This document shows positions 52,962 to 62,401 of a stretch of 64,000 nt of DNA, piece after piece; within the stretch, counting starts at the first letter, position 1, and each line of letters begins with the position of its first letter. The stretch comes from Micromonospora tarapacensis (GTDB lineage Bacteria > Actinomycetota > Actinomycetes > Mycobacteriales > Micromonosporaceae). Both the position numbers and the translations under genes were made by a program. The notes under the pieces are model-generated. The model did not search any database. It was not told the origin of the DNA and saw nothing but the letters and a program-made list of their open reading frames with translations. Location: contig NZ_JAHCDI010000004.1 in the NCBI RefSeq assembly GCF_019697375.1, forward strand, positions 2,963,324 through 3,027,323. Reading direction: 5' to 3'.

Positions 52962-54473
52962 TCAGAGCACGAAGGCGTCGGTCCAGAGGGCGCCGCCGCG
53001 GCCGGACAGCGAGTCCAGCATGGCCACGGCCTGCCCGTCGGTCAGCTGAGCCACGAAGTCCACGATGGCCCGGCCGCGGGCCTTGCCGAGCCGGTCCGGG
53101 GTGCGCGGGTGCAGCTCCGCCTCGGCCAGCTCCACCAGGTCGTGCAGCCGCCGCGGCAGCCGGGACTCCTCCTCCGGGTCGAGCAGCCACTCCAGCAACG
53201 CCTCGACGAGGGTGCTCAGCAGCCGGGCCTGACCGCGCTGGTGCAGCGCCAGGTCGGGACGGGCCAGCACGAACCGGTGGTGGACGAACTTGAGCACCTG
53301 CACCTCGTGCCACTGTGCCGGGGCCAGCAGCACGTGCCCGGAGCGCACCGCCGGCTGCTCGACAACGGTGATCGAGTCGACGAAGCGGGTGGTCCACCGG
53401 GCGGAGAAGCGCGCCACGTACTGCTCCGCCTCGATCGAGCCGTCGAACGGCACGGCGAGCAGGCCCTCGACCAACTCCTCCCGGACGTGCTCGACCGCGG
53501 CGGCGAACGCGTCGTCGGTGGCGACCCAGCCGTCCTTGTGGTGCAGCTGGCGGCGCAGCCGCTCGATGGACGAGCCGGGCCGGCGGGCCGAGGTGTTCAG
53601 GGCCGCGTCGGTGATGGCCCGCAGGTGAGTCCCCTCGCGCTGCCACGCCATCAGCTCGGCCGCCACCGCGCCCTGCTGGAGCACACCGACCCGGTAGAAG
53701 TCCTCGACGTCGTGGATGGCGTAGGCGATGTCGTCGGCGGTGTCCATCACCGACGCCTCGACGGTCTGCTGCCAGTCGGCGATCCGGCCGGCGAACGGCG
53801 CCCGGGCCTGCCGCAGGTCGTCCAGCTCGGTGCGGTACGCCCCGAACTTCGCCGAGCCGCTGTCCGGGTCGTCCGGCGGCGGGGTCGCCCCGCGCGGCGG
53901 CGGATCCATCAGGCGCGGATGCGGGTCGGGGTGATCGAGCCGGGTCCACGGATACTTCAGCATCGCCGCCCGCACCGCCGCGGTCAGGTCCAGGCCGGTG
54001 GTCGCCGCGCCGCGGATCTCGGTCGAGGTGACGATGCGGTACGACTGCGCGTTGCCCTCGAACCCGTCGGCCAGGCCGAGCCGGTGGCGGGCCAACCGGT
54101 CCAGCACCCGCTCCCCCAGGTGACCGAAGGGCGGGTGGCCGAGGTCGTGGGCGAGCGCGGCGGCCTCCACCACGTCCGGGTCGCAGCCGCCCAGCTTCTC
54201 CACCAGGTCGCGCTGCCACCCGTCGGCGGTGAGCCGCTCCGCGATCGCCCGGGCCACCTGAGCCACCTTCAGGCTGTGGGTCAGCCGGTTGTGCACCAGC
54301 AGCCCGGACCCGCCCGGGCTGACCACCTGGGTGACGCCGCCGAGCCGGGCGAAGAACGGCGAGGAGACGATGCGGTCCCGGTCGGCCCGGAACGGGCTGG
54401 TCGCCAGGTCGCCGAGGGCCCGCGCGCTGCCGCCGAAGAGACGGCGCGCCCGGGGGTCCACAGGTGGTTCCAT
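52962..54473 (-). CDS. dgt: dGTPase (deoxyguanosinetriphosphate triphosphohydrolase)
   Basis: A 503-residue HD-domain enzyme. The catalytic metal ligands lie in HNRLTHSLKVAQVARAIAE (first His), AALAHDLGHPPFGHLGE (H-D and H) and MDTADDIAYAIHDVEDF (the distal Asp). The N-terminal RIVSSPFFARLGGVTQVV region is characteristic of the dGTPase family. It hydrolyses dGTP (and other dNTPs in some members) to the nucleoside and triphosphate, controlling nucleotide pools. ATG 54473 was chosen; an upstream in-frame ATG at 54497 would add eight residues. It is divergent from tex with 62 bases between starts. Confidence 0.93.
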   Translation of the reverse strand: MEPPVDPRARRLFGGSARALGDLATSPFRADRDRIVSSPFFARLGGVTQVVSPGGSGLLVHNRLTHSLKVAQVARAIAERLTADGWQRDLVEKLGGCDPDVVEAAALAHDLGHPPFGHLGERVLDRLARHRLGLADGFEGNAQSYRIVTSTEIRGAATTGLDLTAAVRAAMLKYPWTRLDHPDPHPRLMDPPPRGATPPPDDPDSGSAKFGAYRTELDDLRQARAPFAGRIADWQQTVEASVMDTADDIAYAIHDVEDFYRVGVLQQGAVAAELMAWQREGTHLRAITDAALNTSARRPGSSIERLRRQLHHKDGWVATDDAFAAAVEHVREELVEGLLAVPFDGSIEAEQYVARFSARWTTRFVDSITVVEQPAVRSGHVLLAPAQWHEVQVLKFVHHRFVLARPDLALHQRGQARLLSTLVEALLEWLLDPEEESRLPRRLHDLVELAEAELHPRTPDRLGKARGRAIVDFVAQLTDGQAVAMLDSLSGRGGALWTDAFVL

Positions 54474-54535
54474 GATCGCCACGGTAGCCGGGCACAATGC
54501 CCTACGGAACCCACACCCGAACGCGGAGCGACATC

Positions 54536-56971
54536 GTGACCCTCTCTGTTCATCAGCGCATCGCCGAGGAACTCGGCGTCGCCGAGCGCCAGGTACACGC
54601 GGCCGTGGAGCTGCTCGACGGCGGCGCCACCGTGCCGTTCATCGCGCGCTACCGCAAGGAGGCCACCGGGCTGCTCGACGACACCCAGCTGCGCGCCCTG
54701 GAGGAGCGGCTGCGCTACCTGCGCGAGCTGGACGAGCGGCGGGCCGCGGTGCTGGAGTCGATCCGCTCCCAGGGCAAGCTGGACGAGGCCCTGGAGGCGC
54801 AGATCCTGGCGGCGGACTCCAAGTCCCGCCTGGAGGACATCTACCTGCCGTACAAGCCGAAGCGGCGGACCCGCGCCCAGATCGCCCGCGAGGCCGGCCT
54901 GGCACCCCTCGCCGACGCGCTGCTCAGCGATCCGGCGCAGGATCCGAAGGCGACGGCGGCCTCTTTCGTCGACGCCGACAGGGGCGTGGCCGACGCCGCC
55001 GCCGCGCTGGACGGCGCGCGGGCCATCCTCATCGAGCGGTTCGCCGAGGACGCCGACCTGATCGGCACGCTGCGCGAGCAGATGTGGTCGCGGGGCCGGC
55101 TCGTGTCCCGGGTACGCGAGGGACAGGAGAGCGCCGGGGCGAAGTTCTCCGACTACTTCGACTTCGCCGAGCCGTACCCGAGGCTGCCCTCGCACCGCAT
55201 CCTGGCGATGTTCCGCGGCGAGAAGGAGGGCGTGCTCGACCTGACCATGGACCCGGAGGCCGAGGGCGACTCCGATGCCCCGGTCACCGGCCCCACCCGC
55301 TACGAGGCCGTGATCGCCGGCCGCTTCGGGGTCAGCGACGCCGGCCGGCCCGGCGACCGCTGGCTCGCCGACACGGTGCGCTGGGCGTGGCGTACCCGCA
55401 TCCTCATCCACCTCGGGGCGGACCTGCGGATGCGGCTGTGGCAGGCCGCCGAGGAGGAGGCCGTCCGGGTCTTCGCCACCAACCTGCGTGACCTGCTGCT
55501 CGCCGCGCCGGCCGGCGCCCGGCCCACCATGGGGCTGGACCCGGGACTGCGTACCGGGGTGAAGGTGGCCGTGGTGGACGCCACCGGCAAGGTCGTCGCC
55601 ACCGACACCATCTACCCGCACGAGCCACGCCGGCAGTGGGACGCCTCGATCGAGACCCTCGCCCGACTCGCCGCCGCGCACCGGGTGGAGCTGGTGGCGA
55701 TCGGCAACGGGACGGCCAGCCGGGAGACCGACAAGCTCGCCGGTGACCTGATCAAGCGCTTCCCGCAGCTGGAACTGACCAAGGTGATGGTCTCCGAGGC
55801 CGGCGCCTCGGTCTACTCCGCCTCGGCGTACGCGGCGCAGGAACTGCCCGGCATGGACGTGTCGCTGCGGGGCGCGGTCTCCATCGCCCGCCGCCTCCAG
55901 GACCCGCTCGCCGAGCTGGTGAAGATCGAGCCGCGCTCCATCGGCGTCGGGCAGTACCAGCACGACCTCTCCGAGGTGAAACTCTCCCGGTCGCTGGACG
56001 CGGTCGTGGAGGACTGCGTCAACGGCGTCGGGGTGGACGTCAACACCGCGTCGGCCCCGCTGCTGACCCGGGTCTCCGGCATCGGCGCCGGCCTGGCGGA
56101 GAACATCGTGCTGCACCGGGACGCCAACGGGCCGTTCCGCACCCGGGCCGACCTGCGCAAGGTGCCCCGGCTCGGCCCGAAGGCGTTCGAGCAGTGCGCG
56201 GGCTTCCTGCGCATCCCCGACGGCAACGACCCGCTGGACTCCTCCAGCGTGCACCCGGAGGCGTACCCGGTGGTGCGCCGGATCCTCACCAGCACCGGCC
56301 AGGACCTGCGGTCGCTGATCGGACGCAGCACGATCCTGCGTGGTCTGCGCGCGACCGACTTCGTCGACGACACGTTCGGCCTGCCCACCGTCACCGACAT
56401 CCTCGCCGAGCTGGAGAAGCCGGGCCGCGACCCGCGCCCGGAGTTCCGGACGGCGACCTTCGTCGAGGGCGTCGAGAAGATCGGCGACCTCACCCCCGGC
56501 ATGGTCCTGGAGGGTGTGGTCACGAACGTCGCCGCGTTCGGCGCGTTCGTGGACGTCGGGGTGCACCAGGATGGCCTGGTGCACGTGTCGGCGATGTCGC
56601 GCACCTTCGTCAAGGACCCCCGCGAGGTGGTGAAGTCCGGCGACGTGGTGAAGGTCAAGGTGCTGGACGTGGACGTGCCGCGCAAGCGGATCTCGCTGAC
56701 CCTGCGCCTGGACGACGAGGCGGAGCCGGGCACCGGGCGGGGCAGCCGGGGCGGCGCCGAGCGGGGCGGCACCGGGCGGCAAGGTCGCGGGCCGGGCGGG
56801 CAGGGCCGGGGCGGCGCCGAGCCGCAGGGCCGGGGCGGGCTGGCGGGGCAGGGCCGGGGCGGGAAGGGCGGAGGCGGGCAGGGCAGGGGCGCCGGGCAGG
56901 GGCGGGGCGGTGGTTCCGCTCCCGCGGACGGCGCGATGGCCGACGCGCTGCGCCGGGCCGGGCTGCTCTGA
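54536..56971 (+). CDS. tex: Tex family RNA-binding protein with an RG-rich tail
   Basis: An 811-residue transcription accessory protein. It begins [42 protein letters not shown], the Tex N-terminus; a YqgF/RuvX-like domain includes [19 protein letters not shown] near residue 335; helix-hairpin-helix repeats follow ([17 protein letters not shown]...[27 protein letters not shown]), and an S1 domain ([26 protein letters not shown]) near residues 658-725. The last ~75 residues are almost only Gly, Arg, Gln and Ala in RGG-like repeats, a tail not general to Tex. GTG 54536 has CGGAG eight bases upstream; the frame opens at ATG 54497. Confidence 0.94.
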   Translation: MTLSVHQRIAEELGVAERQVHAAVELLDGGATVPFIARYRKEATGLLDDTQLRALEERLRYLRELDERRAAVLESIRSQGKLDEALEAQILAADSKSRLEDIYLPYKPKRRTRAQIAREAGLAPLADALLSDPAQDPKATAASFVDADRGVADAAAALDGARAILIERFAEDADLIGTLREQMWSRGRLVSRVREGQESAGAKFSDYFDFAEPYPRLPSHRILAMFRGEKEGVLDLTMDPEAEGDSDAPVTGPTRYEAVIAGRFGVSDAGRPGDRWLADTVRWAWRTRILIHLGADLRMRLWQAAEEEAVRVFATNLRDLLLAAPAGARPTMGLDPGLRTGVKVAVVDATGKVVATDTIYPHEPRRQWDASIETLARLAAAHRVELVAIGNGTASRETDKLAGDLIKRFPQLELTKVMVSEAGASVYSASAYAAQELPGMDVSLRGAVSIARRLQDPLAELVKIEPRSIGVGQYQHDLSEVKLSRSLDAVVEDCVNGVGVDVNTASAPLLTRVSGIGAGLAENIVLHRDANGPFRTRADLRKVPRLGPKAFEQCAGFLRIPDGNDPLDSSSVHPEAYPVVRRILTSTGQDLRSLIGRSTILRGLRATDFVDDTFGLPTVTDILAELEKPGRDPRPEFRTATFVEGVEKIGDLTPGMVLEGVVTNVAAFGAFVDVGVHQDGLVHVSAMSRTFVKDPREVVKSGDVVKVKVLDVDVPRKRISLTLRLDDEAEPGTGRGSRGGAERGGTGRQGRGPGGQGRGGAEPQGRGGLAGQGRGGKGGGGQGRGAGQGRGGGSAPADGAMADALRRAGLL

Positions 56972-57048
56972 GCGGGCACCTCGCCCGTCCCCACCCGTGG
57001 CAGGGCCGGCGGCGAGGGCCGGTCCGGTCAGCGGCGGGCCAGCCAAAT

Positions 57049-57112
57049 CGGTGACGCGCCGGCCCCGGTCGGTGGCACGCCAGCCCCCGGTCGGTGGCAC
57101 GCCGGCCCCGGT
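57049..57112. repeat. three tandem 21-22-bp units
   Basis: CGGTGACGCGCCGGCCCCGGT is followed at 57070 and 57092 by near-copies with CGGTGGCACGCC in place of the first half. The block lies in the gene-free 321-base gap downstream of tex (56972-57292), which also holds inverted repeats. Confidence 0.8.
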
Positions 57113-57120
57113 AGCGGAGC

Positions 57121-57209
57121 GGGTCGAGTCACAGTGGTCGACCCGCTGTCGAGCTGAGGGCACAAACGGATCGCCGCCGGGTGAGAGCGCAGACGGTTCA
57201 GCTCGACAG
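57121..57209. repeat. palindromic segment: 7-bp hairpin plus 12-bp inverted repeat
   Basis: GGGTCGA (57121-57127) pairs with TCGACCC (57138-57144). Immediately next to it, CTGTCGAGCTGA (57146-57157) is the exact reverse complement of TCAGCTCGACAG (57198-57209), separated by 40 bases. With the tandem repeat just upstream, the whole gap is repetitive and has no gene. Confidence 0.75.
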
Positions 57210-57289
57210 GCACTGGAGGACGCGACTGGTCGTGCGGCGCCACCGGCGCGCCCGCGCGCCCGCGCGCTCTGCGCGGCGCGTACCGTCGG

Positions 57290-57724
57290 GTGGTGCGTGA
57301 CGACGGTCCGGACTGGCGGGAGGTGCGGCGGCACGCGGTGCTGGCGCACGCGGCGGCGGCCGAGCAGCGACGCCTCGATGAGCAGGCCGAGGCGGCGGCG
57401 CTGGTCAGCGCGTTCGTCGCGGAGGCGCAGCGCCGCGGTCTGGCCACCACCCGGCTGGTCGCGCGATCCCACGACGGCCGGGCCCGTTACCGGACCCGGC
57501 TGCACGGTTGGTACATCGACCGGGCGCGGACCCGGGCCGTCGACGTGGATGGTCGATTCCACCTGTTGACCGTGCCGCGGGCGCTGCGGGCCCGGTTCCT
57601 CGGGGCCGATCCCCAGCCCGGCCCGGCCCCGCTGGTGATCGGCGCGGGCGGCCGGGACGGAGAGTCGGTACCGCTGCGGATCATGCTGCAGCGGCGGCTC
57701 GACGCCGGCGACACCCGCCTCTGA
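57290..57724 (+). CDS. hypothetical protein (144 aa)
   Basis: A 144-residue basic protein. The first 60 residues are a long amphipathic helix rich in Ala, Arg and Glu (WREVRRHAVLAHAAAAEQRRLDEQAEAAALVSAFVAEAQRRG), which might form a coiled coil. The second half has RYRTRLHGWYIDRARTRAVDVDGRFHLLTVPRALRARFLG, a small beta-rich unit. No family is recognised. Two GTG codons in a row (57290, 57293) can start it and neither has a clear ribosome-binding site. The downstream hairpin at 57749 marks the transcription end. Confidence 0.6.
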   Translation: MVRDDGPDWREVRRHAVLAHAAAAEQRRLDEQAEAAALVSAFVAEAQRRGLATTRLVARSHDGRARYRTRLHGWYIDRARTRAVDVDGRFHLLTVPRALRARFLGADPQPGPAPLVIGAGGRDGESVPLRIMLQRRLDAGDTRL

Positions 57725-57748
57725 CCAGCGTAGACGACACTCCCGATC

Positions 57749-57779
57749 GGACACGGCACGCCGCGGTGCCGTGTCCTTT
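57749..57779 (+). terminator. terminator after the 144-aa gene
   Basis: GGACACGGCAC (57749-57759) pairs perfectly with GTGCCGTGTCC (57766-57776) around a 6-nt loop and is followed by TTTG. Confidence 0.8.
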
Positions 57780-57871
57780 GTGCGTCCCTGCGGGTTGACG
57801 TGTCGGGATCCGTGTCGACTGTCGCTATTTTCCAACGACGAGAGCGAACAGTCTGATACAACCCGTTTGTC

Positions 57872-57900
57872 TGCTATGACCGGTTGGCCATGACCGGTTG
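57872..57900 (+). promoter_or_regulatory. extended -10-like site and direct repeat before the glycan operon
   Basis: TGCTATGAC (57872-57880) looks like an extended -10 element. The 11-mer ATGACCGGTTG occurs at 57876-57886 and 57890-57900, three bases apart, so a regulator could bind just where polymerase does. Confidence 0.35.
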
Positions 57901-57919
57901 ACTTACGGAGGTCAGAACG

Positions 57920-58567
57920 GTGCCCGTATCCTCGGTGACCGCACCCGCACGCCCGTCCCGGCCGGCGCGGCCGAGCGATCCGGTCAAGCGGGTGTTCGAC
58001 GTGGTCCTCGCGACGGCACTGCTGCTGCTGACCGCACCGCTCATGGCGATGGTCGCGGCGGCGGTCGCCGTGGGCCTGGGCCGGCCGGTGCTGTTCCGGC
58101 AGCACCGCGCCGGGCAGGATGGCCGCCTGTTCGAGCTGGTCAAGTTCCGCACCATGCGGGCGCCGCACGGCGAGCTGACCAGCGACGCCGACCGACTCAC
58201 GCCGCTCGGTCGCTGGCTGCGCGCCACCAGCCTGGACGAACTGCCGACGCTCTGGTGCGTGTTGCGCGGCGACATGAGCCTCGTCGGGCCCCGGCCGCTG
58301 CTGCCGGAGTACCTTGGCCGCTACTCGCCCACGCAGGCCCGACGGCACGAGGTCCGCCCGGGCATCACCGGGCTGGCCCAGGTGCGCGGGCGCAACGGCC
58401 TCGACTGGGACGACAAGCTCGCGCTCGACGTGGAGTACGTGACGCGGCGCAGCTTCCGCCTGGACCTGTCGATCCTGGCGGCCACGATCCGGACGGTCCT
58501 GCGTCGAGAGGGGATCGCCGCCGCCGGCAACGCGACCGCGCCGGAGTTCCTCGGGAGCCGGCGATGA
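57920..58567 (+). CDS. PglC-like sugar transferase (undecaprenyl-phosphate glycosyl-1-phosphate transferase)
   Basis: A 215-residue small monotopic phosphoglycosyltransferase. The re-entrant membrane helix (VKRVFDVVLATALLLLTAPLMAMVAAAVAV) is at residues ~22-50. The catalytic core has FRQHRAGQDGRLFELVKFRTM, then TSLDELPTLWCVLRGDMSLVGPRPLLPEYL with the conserved D-E-L and R-P, and RPGITGLAQVRGRNGLDWDDKL. It transfers a sugar-1-phosphate from its UDP-form to undecaprenyl phosphate at the inner membrane face, the first step of a surface glycan. GGAGG precedes the GTG start. Its TGA overlaps the next gene's ATG, so the aminotransferase is translationally coupled. Confidence 0.9.
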   Translation: MPVSSVTAPARPSRPARPSDPVKRVFDVVLATALLLLTAPLMAMVAAAVAVGLGRPVLFRQHRAGQDGRLFELVKFRTMRAPHGELTSDADRLTPLGRWLRATSLDELPTLWCVLRGDMSLVGPRPLLPEYLGRYSPTQARRHEVRPGITGLAQVRGRNGLDWDDKLALDVEYVTRRSFRLDLSILAATIRTVLRREGIAAAGNATAPEFLGSRR

Positions 58568-59712
58568 CCGGCACGATCCACCTGTCCCCGCCGGACGTCG
58601 GCCCGCTGGAGGAGTCGTACCTGATCGCGGCACTGCGTTCCGGGTGGGTCGCGCCGGTCGGGCCGGATCTCGACGCCTTCGAGCGGGAGGTCGCCACCCG
58701 GGTCGGCACCCACGGCGCGGTGGCCGTCAGCTCGGGCACCGCCGCGCTGCACCTGGCCCTGCTGGGGTTGGGCGTCGGCCCGGGACACGTGGTGCTGGTG
58801 CCGACCCTGACCTTCGTCGCCACGGCCAACGCGGTCCGCTACACCGGCGCCCGGCCGGTCTTCGTCGACTGCGACCCGCAGACGGGCAACGTGGACATCG
58901 CCCTCGTCGCCGAACTGCTGCACCGGCTCCGCTCGCGCGGCGAGCGGGTCGGGGCGGTGATCCCGGTGGACATGTTCGGCAGCTGCGCCGACTACGCCGC
59001 GCTGCTGCCGATCTGTGCCGCTGCGGACGTCCCGGTGGTCGAGGACGCCGCAGAGGCGCTCGGCGCGACCCACCTCGGCCGGGCCGCCGGCTCCTTCGGC
59101 CGGATCGGCGTCCTCTCCTTCAACGGCAACAAGATCATGACCACTTCCGGGGGCGGGATGCTGGTCGGCGACGACGTGGCGCTGCTCGACCGGGCGCGGT
59201 ACCTGTCCACCCAGGCGCGCGAGCCGGTGCCACACTACGAACACCGCGAGACCGGCTACAACTACCGGCTGAGCAACCTGCTCGCCGCACTCGGCCGGGC
59301 CCAACTCGTCCGGCTGGACGGCATGATCGACCGCCGCCGGCGACTGCGCGACCGGTACGCCAAGCTGTTCGCTCCGGTGCCGGGGGTGCGGCTGATCGGC
59401 GCCGAGGACACCGGCTCGAACTGCTGGCTCACCAGCATCCGGGTGGACCGGCAACGCTCCGGCTGGGCCGCCGCCGACCTCGCCGCCCACCTGGCCGCCC
59501 GGCACATCGAGACCCGCCCGGTGTGGAAGCCGATGCATCTGCAGCCGGCGTACGCCGACGCCGAGAGCCGGCTCACCGGGGCCGCCGAGCGTCTCTTCGC
59601 CGAAGGGCTGACCCTGCCCAGTGGCAGCGCTCTCAACGAACGGCAGGTCACCACCGTGTTCTCGGCGATCGACGAGTTCCTGACGGCGCGTACCGGAGCA
59701 CCGGCGGCGTGA
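58564..59712 (+). CDS. PglE-like sugar aminotransferase (DegT/DnrJ/EryC1 family)
   Basis: A 382-residue PLP enzyme. It starts with IHLSPPDVGPLEESYLIAALRSGWVAPVGPDLDAFE, has VPTLTFVATANAVRYTGARPVFVDCDP and VVEDAAEALGATHLGR with the PLP-ring Asp, and the Schiff-base Lys190 in LSFNGNKIMTTSGGGML. The NGNKI-x-TTSGGGM form is typical of enzymes that aminate 4-keto UDP-sugars. It probably adds the C4 amino group to a UDP-4-keto-6-deoxy-GlcNAc produced by the dehydratase at 60503. The ATG overlaps the transferase stop (ATGA); its own stop overlaps the next gene's GTG. Confidence 0.9.
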   Translation: MTGTIHLSPPDVGPLEESYLIAALRSGWVAPVGPDLDAFEREVATRVGTHGAVAVSSGTAALHLALLGLGVGPGHVVLVPTLTFVATANAVRYTGARPVFVDCDPQTGNVDIALVAELLHRLRSRGERVGAVIPVDMFGSCADYAALLPICAAADVPVVEDAAEALGATHLGRAAGSFGRIGVLSFNGNKIMTTSGGGMLVGDDVALLDRARYLSTQAREPVPHYEHRETGYNYRLSNLLAALGRAQLVRLDGMIDRRRRLRDRYAKLFAPVPGVRLIGAEDTGSNCWLTSIRVDRQRSGWAAADLAAHLAARHIETRPVWKPMHLQPAYADAESRLTGAAERLFAEGLTLPSGSALNERQVTTVFSAIDEFLTARTGAPAA

Positions 59713-60353
59713 CCGTACCTCTGGTGGTCGTCGGTTGCGGCGGACACGGCCGGGAGGTCCTGACCGTCGCGCGGGCCATGAACGCCACCGTCGGACGACC
59801 CCGCTGGCAGTTGCTCGGCTTCGTCGACGACCGACCCTCGGAGGTCAATCTCAAGCGGGTGCAGCGGCTCGACGTGCCGTACCTGGGCGGGGTGACCTGG
59901 TTGTCCGAGGCACCGCCGGACACCCACCACGTGATCGGGATCGGCGATCCACGGATCCGGCGCTCGGTCGCACACCGGGTCGACCGGTACGGGGTGCCGG
60001 CGGCCAGTCTGGTGCACCCCGACGCGACGCTCGGCCCGGACCTGCGGCACGGGCCCGGTCTGGTCGCGTTCGCCGGGGCGCGGGTCACCACCAACGTGAC
60101 CCTCGGGCGGCACGTGCACCTCAACCAGAACTGCACCGTCGGGCACGACTGCGTGCTGGCCGACCACGTGTCGGTGAACCCGCTGGCCGCCATCTCCGGC
60201 GGGTGCCGGTTGGACGAAGGGGTGCTCGTCGGCACGAACGCCGCCGTCCTGCAGGGACTACGGGTGGGGCGGGACAGCACGGTCGGCGCGGGCGCCTGTG
60301 TGGTCCGCGACGTGGCCGAGGGCGTGGTTGTCAAGGGCGTACCGGCGCACTGA
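59709..60353 (+). CDS. PglD-like acetyltransferase (left-handed beta-helix)
   Basis: A 214-residue acetyltransferase. An N-terminal Rossmann-like domain (VPLVVVGCGGHGREVLTVARAM, FVDDRPSE) binds the UDP-sugar, and a C-terminal left-handed beta-helix has hexapeptide repeats such as VTTNVTLGRHVHLNQNCTVGHDCVLADHVSVNP with the His that activates the amine, ending with VVRDVAEGVVVKGVPAH. It would acetylate the C4 amine made by the preceding aminotransferase, giving a UDP-N,N'-diacetylbacillosamine-like sugar. GTG 59709 overlaps the aminotransferase stop. A 149-base AT-rich space follows before the dehydratase gene. Confidence 0.9.
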   Translation: MTVPLVVVGCGGHGREVLTVARAMNATVGRPRWQLLGFVDDRPSEVNLKRVQRLDVPYLGGVTWLSEAPPDTHHVIGIGDPRIRRSVAHRVDRYGVPAASLVHPDATLGPDLRHGPGLVAFAGARVTTNVTLGRHVHLNQNCTVGHDCVLADHVSVNPLAAISGGCRLDEGVLVGTNAAVLQGLRVGRDSTVGAGACVVRDVAEGVVVKGVPAH

Positions 60354-60502
60354 GTGCCAGCCCGTCAGCGGGATGCGACCTCACGCCAGAAATTCGCAAA
60401 ACGCCCAAAATATCTGATTCTGCATGTAGCAAGGACAAGAGCATAACTTCTCCTTTCGCTCGGCACGGGCGGAAGCGGTCGACAGGAAACAGGGAGCCGC
60501 TC
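60354..60502 (+). promoter_or_regulatory. AT-rich leader before the dehydratase gene
   Basis: This 149-base gap in an otherwise tightly packed operon is markedly AT-rich (for example AAAACGCCCAAAATATCTGA). It may hold an internal promoter for the dehydratase; I could not fix -35/-10 boxes with confidence. Confidence 0.35.
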
Positions 60503-62374
60503 ATGCGGGACACACAGAGCACCCGGCCCACGGACCCGAGGCCACGCCGGACCAGGGCCCGCTACCGCACCCTCGTGTTCATGGCCACCGACACCACAGC
60601 CTGGGTCGGTGGCTTCGTCGCGGCAGCCTGGACCCGCTACGAGTTCGCCCTGACCACCACCCAACTGACCCGGGCCGCCGGCTGCGGGCTGCTCGCCGCC
60701 GGGCTGCACGTGGCCGTGGCGGGCGCGCGCCGGATGCGCTCGGGCCGGCACCCGCTCGGCAGCCTTCAGGAGGTCCAGGGGTTGGCTGGAACCGCGCTCA
60801 CCACCGCCGCGGTGATCCTGCTCGGCGTACTCCCGGTCCCCGAACGGCCGGTGCCGGCGAGCACCCCGCTGGTCGGCGGCGCGCTCGCCCTGCTGCTCAT
60901 GCTGGCCGTCCGGTTCACCTACCGGCACCAACGCGACCTCGCGCTGCGCCCCGACGTCCGCTCGTCGGCCCCGGTGCTGCTGTTCGGGATGGGCGACGCC
61001 GGCCAGGGGCTGCTCCGCGCACTGCTCACCGACCCGCGCAGCCGCTACCGGCCGGTCGGCGCCCTCGACGACGACCCGGAAAAGCGCAACCTCTCCGTCG
61101 ACGGCGTTCGGGTGCTCGGCGGGCGCGACGATGTCGCCGCGGCGGTGGGCCGCACCGGCGCCACCACCGTGATCTTCTCGGTCGCCAACGCCGACGCCGC
61201 CCTCATCCGGCAGATCCGGGAGTCCACCCTGAACACCGGGGCGGCGTTCAAGGTGCTGCCGCCGGTGCGCGACCTGGTCGACCACCGGATCACGGTGACC
61301 GACGTACGGGACGTACAGATCAGTGATCTGCTCGGCCGCCGGCAGGTGGTCGCCGACATGGCGGTCCGGACCAACGGCCTCACCGGCCGGCGCATCCTGG
61401 TCACCGGCGCCGGCGGCTCGATCGGGTCCGAGCTGTGCCGCCAGGTGATGAAGGCGGACCCGGGCGAACTGATGATGCTCGACCGCGACGAGTCGGCGCT
61501 GCACGCGCTGCAGATGTCGCTCGACGGCCGGGCGATGCTGGACGGTCCCGAGCTGATCCTGGCCGACCTGCGCGACGACGAGGTCATCCGGCGCATCATC
61601 CGGGAACGCCGACCCGAGATCATCTTCCACGCCGCCGCGCTGAAGCACCTCACGCTGCTCGAACGGCACCCGGGCGAGGCCGTGAAGACGAACGTGTGGG
61701 GCACCCTGTCGGTGCTGGACGCCTGCCGCGACGTGGCCAAGTTCGTGAACATCTCCACCGACAAGGCCGCCGACCCGACAAGCGTCCTCGGCTACTCCAA
61801 GCGGATCACCGAGCGGCTCACCGCGCACGCCGCCTCACGCTTCCCGGGCACCTTCCTGAGCGTCCGCTTCGGCAACGTGCTGAGCAGCCGGGGCTCCGTG
61901 GTCACCGCATTCCAGCGGCAGATCGAGACGGGCAACCCACTCACCGTCACCCATCCCGAGGTGACCAGGTACCTGATGACCGTGCAGGAGGCCGTGCACC
62001 TGGTGCTCCAGGCCGCCGAGATCGGTCGCGACGGCGAGGCGCTGGTACTGGACATGGGCGAGCCGGTACGCATCATCGACCTGGCCCGGCAGATGGCCGA
62101 ACAGGCCGCCAGCGACGTGCCGATCGTCTTCACCGGGCTGCGTCCCGGCGAGAAGCTGCACGAGGATCTGCTCGGCGCCGGGGAGACCGACACCCGGCCG
62201 TTCCATCCGCTGGTGTCGCACGTCGCGGTGCCACCGCTCGACCCGCTGGAGGTCAGCGGCCTCGACCCGTTCGACGACCCGGCGAAGGTCGTGGCCGAAC
62301 TGACCCGGCTCTGCGCCCAGCCGGCCGCCGGCTCTGTCGTGGACGGTGCTGTCGGGCTCCCCACGCCCCGCTGA
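60503..62374 (+). CDS. PglF-like membrane UDP-GlcNAc 4,6-dehydratase
   Basis: A 623-residue membrane-bound nucleotide-sugar dehydratase. Four membrane helices lie in residues ~25-135. A first Rossmann-like domain (VLLFGMGDAGQGLLRALL) is followed at ~295 by the SDR domain with GAGGSIGSELCRQVMKADPGELMMLDRDE, IIFHAAALKHLTLLERHPGEAVKTNVWGT, and VNISTDKAADPTSVLGYSKRITE in which the T-D-K replaces the usual SDR triad. It makes UDP-4-keto-6-deoxy-GlcNAc for the aminotransferase in this cluster. GGGAG lies seven bases before the ATG at 60503. It converges with the epimerase gene at a strong shared hairpin. Confidence 0.93.
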   Translation: MRDTQSTRPTDPRPRRTRARYRTLVFMATDTTAWVGGFVAAAWTRYEFALTTTQLTRAAGCGLLAAGLHVAVAGARRMRSGRHPLGSLQEVQGLAGTALTTAAVILLGVLPVPERPVPASTPLVGGALALLLMLAVRFTYRHQRDLALRPDVRSSAPVLLFGMGDAGQGLLRALLTDPRSRYRPVGALDDDPEKRNLSVDGVRVLGGRDDVAAAVGRTGATTVIFSVANADAALIRQIRESTLNTGAAFKVLPPVRDLVDHRITVTDVRDVQISDLLGRRQVVADMAVRTNGLTGRRILVTGAGGSIGSELCRQVMKADPGELMMLDRDESALHALQMSLDGRAMLDGPELILADLRDDEVIRRIIRERRPEIIFHAAALKHLTLLERHPGEAVKTNVWGTLSVLDACRDVAKFVNISTDKAADPTSVLGYSKRITERLTAHAASRFPGTFLSVRFGNVLSSRGSVVTAFQRQIETGNPLTVTHPEVTRYLMTVQEAVHLVLQAAEIGRDGEALVLDMGEPVRIIDLARQMAEQAASDVPIVFTGLRPGEKLHEDLLGAGETDTRPFHPLVSHVAVPPLDPLEVSGLDPFDDPAKVVAELTRLCAQPAAGSVVDGAVGLPTPR

Positions 62375-62401
62375 TCGGCGGGACGCTGACGACAAGACAA
62401 C

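Noticed and set aside
57049..57112. Tandem block as a possible CRISPR
   Set aside because: Units adjoin directly with no unique spacers and no cas genes are nearby.
54281..58633. 1450-codon open frame on the minus strand
   Set aside because: Antisense shadow of tex and of the sugar transferase; low-complexity Arg/Ala/Gly/Val composition and no start or domain.
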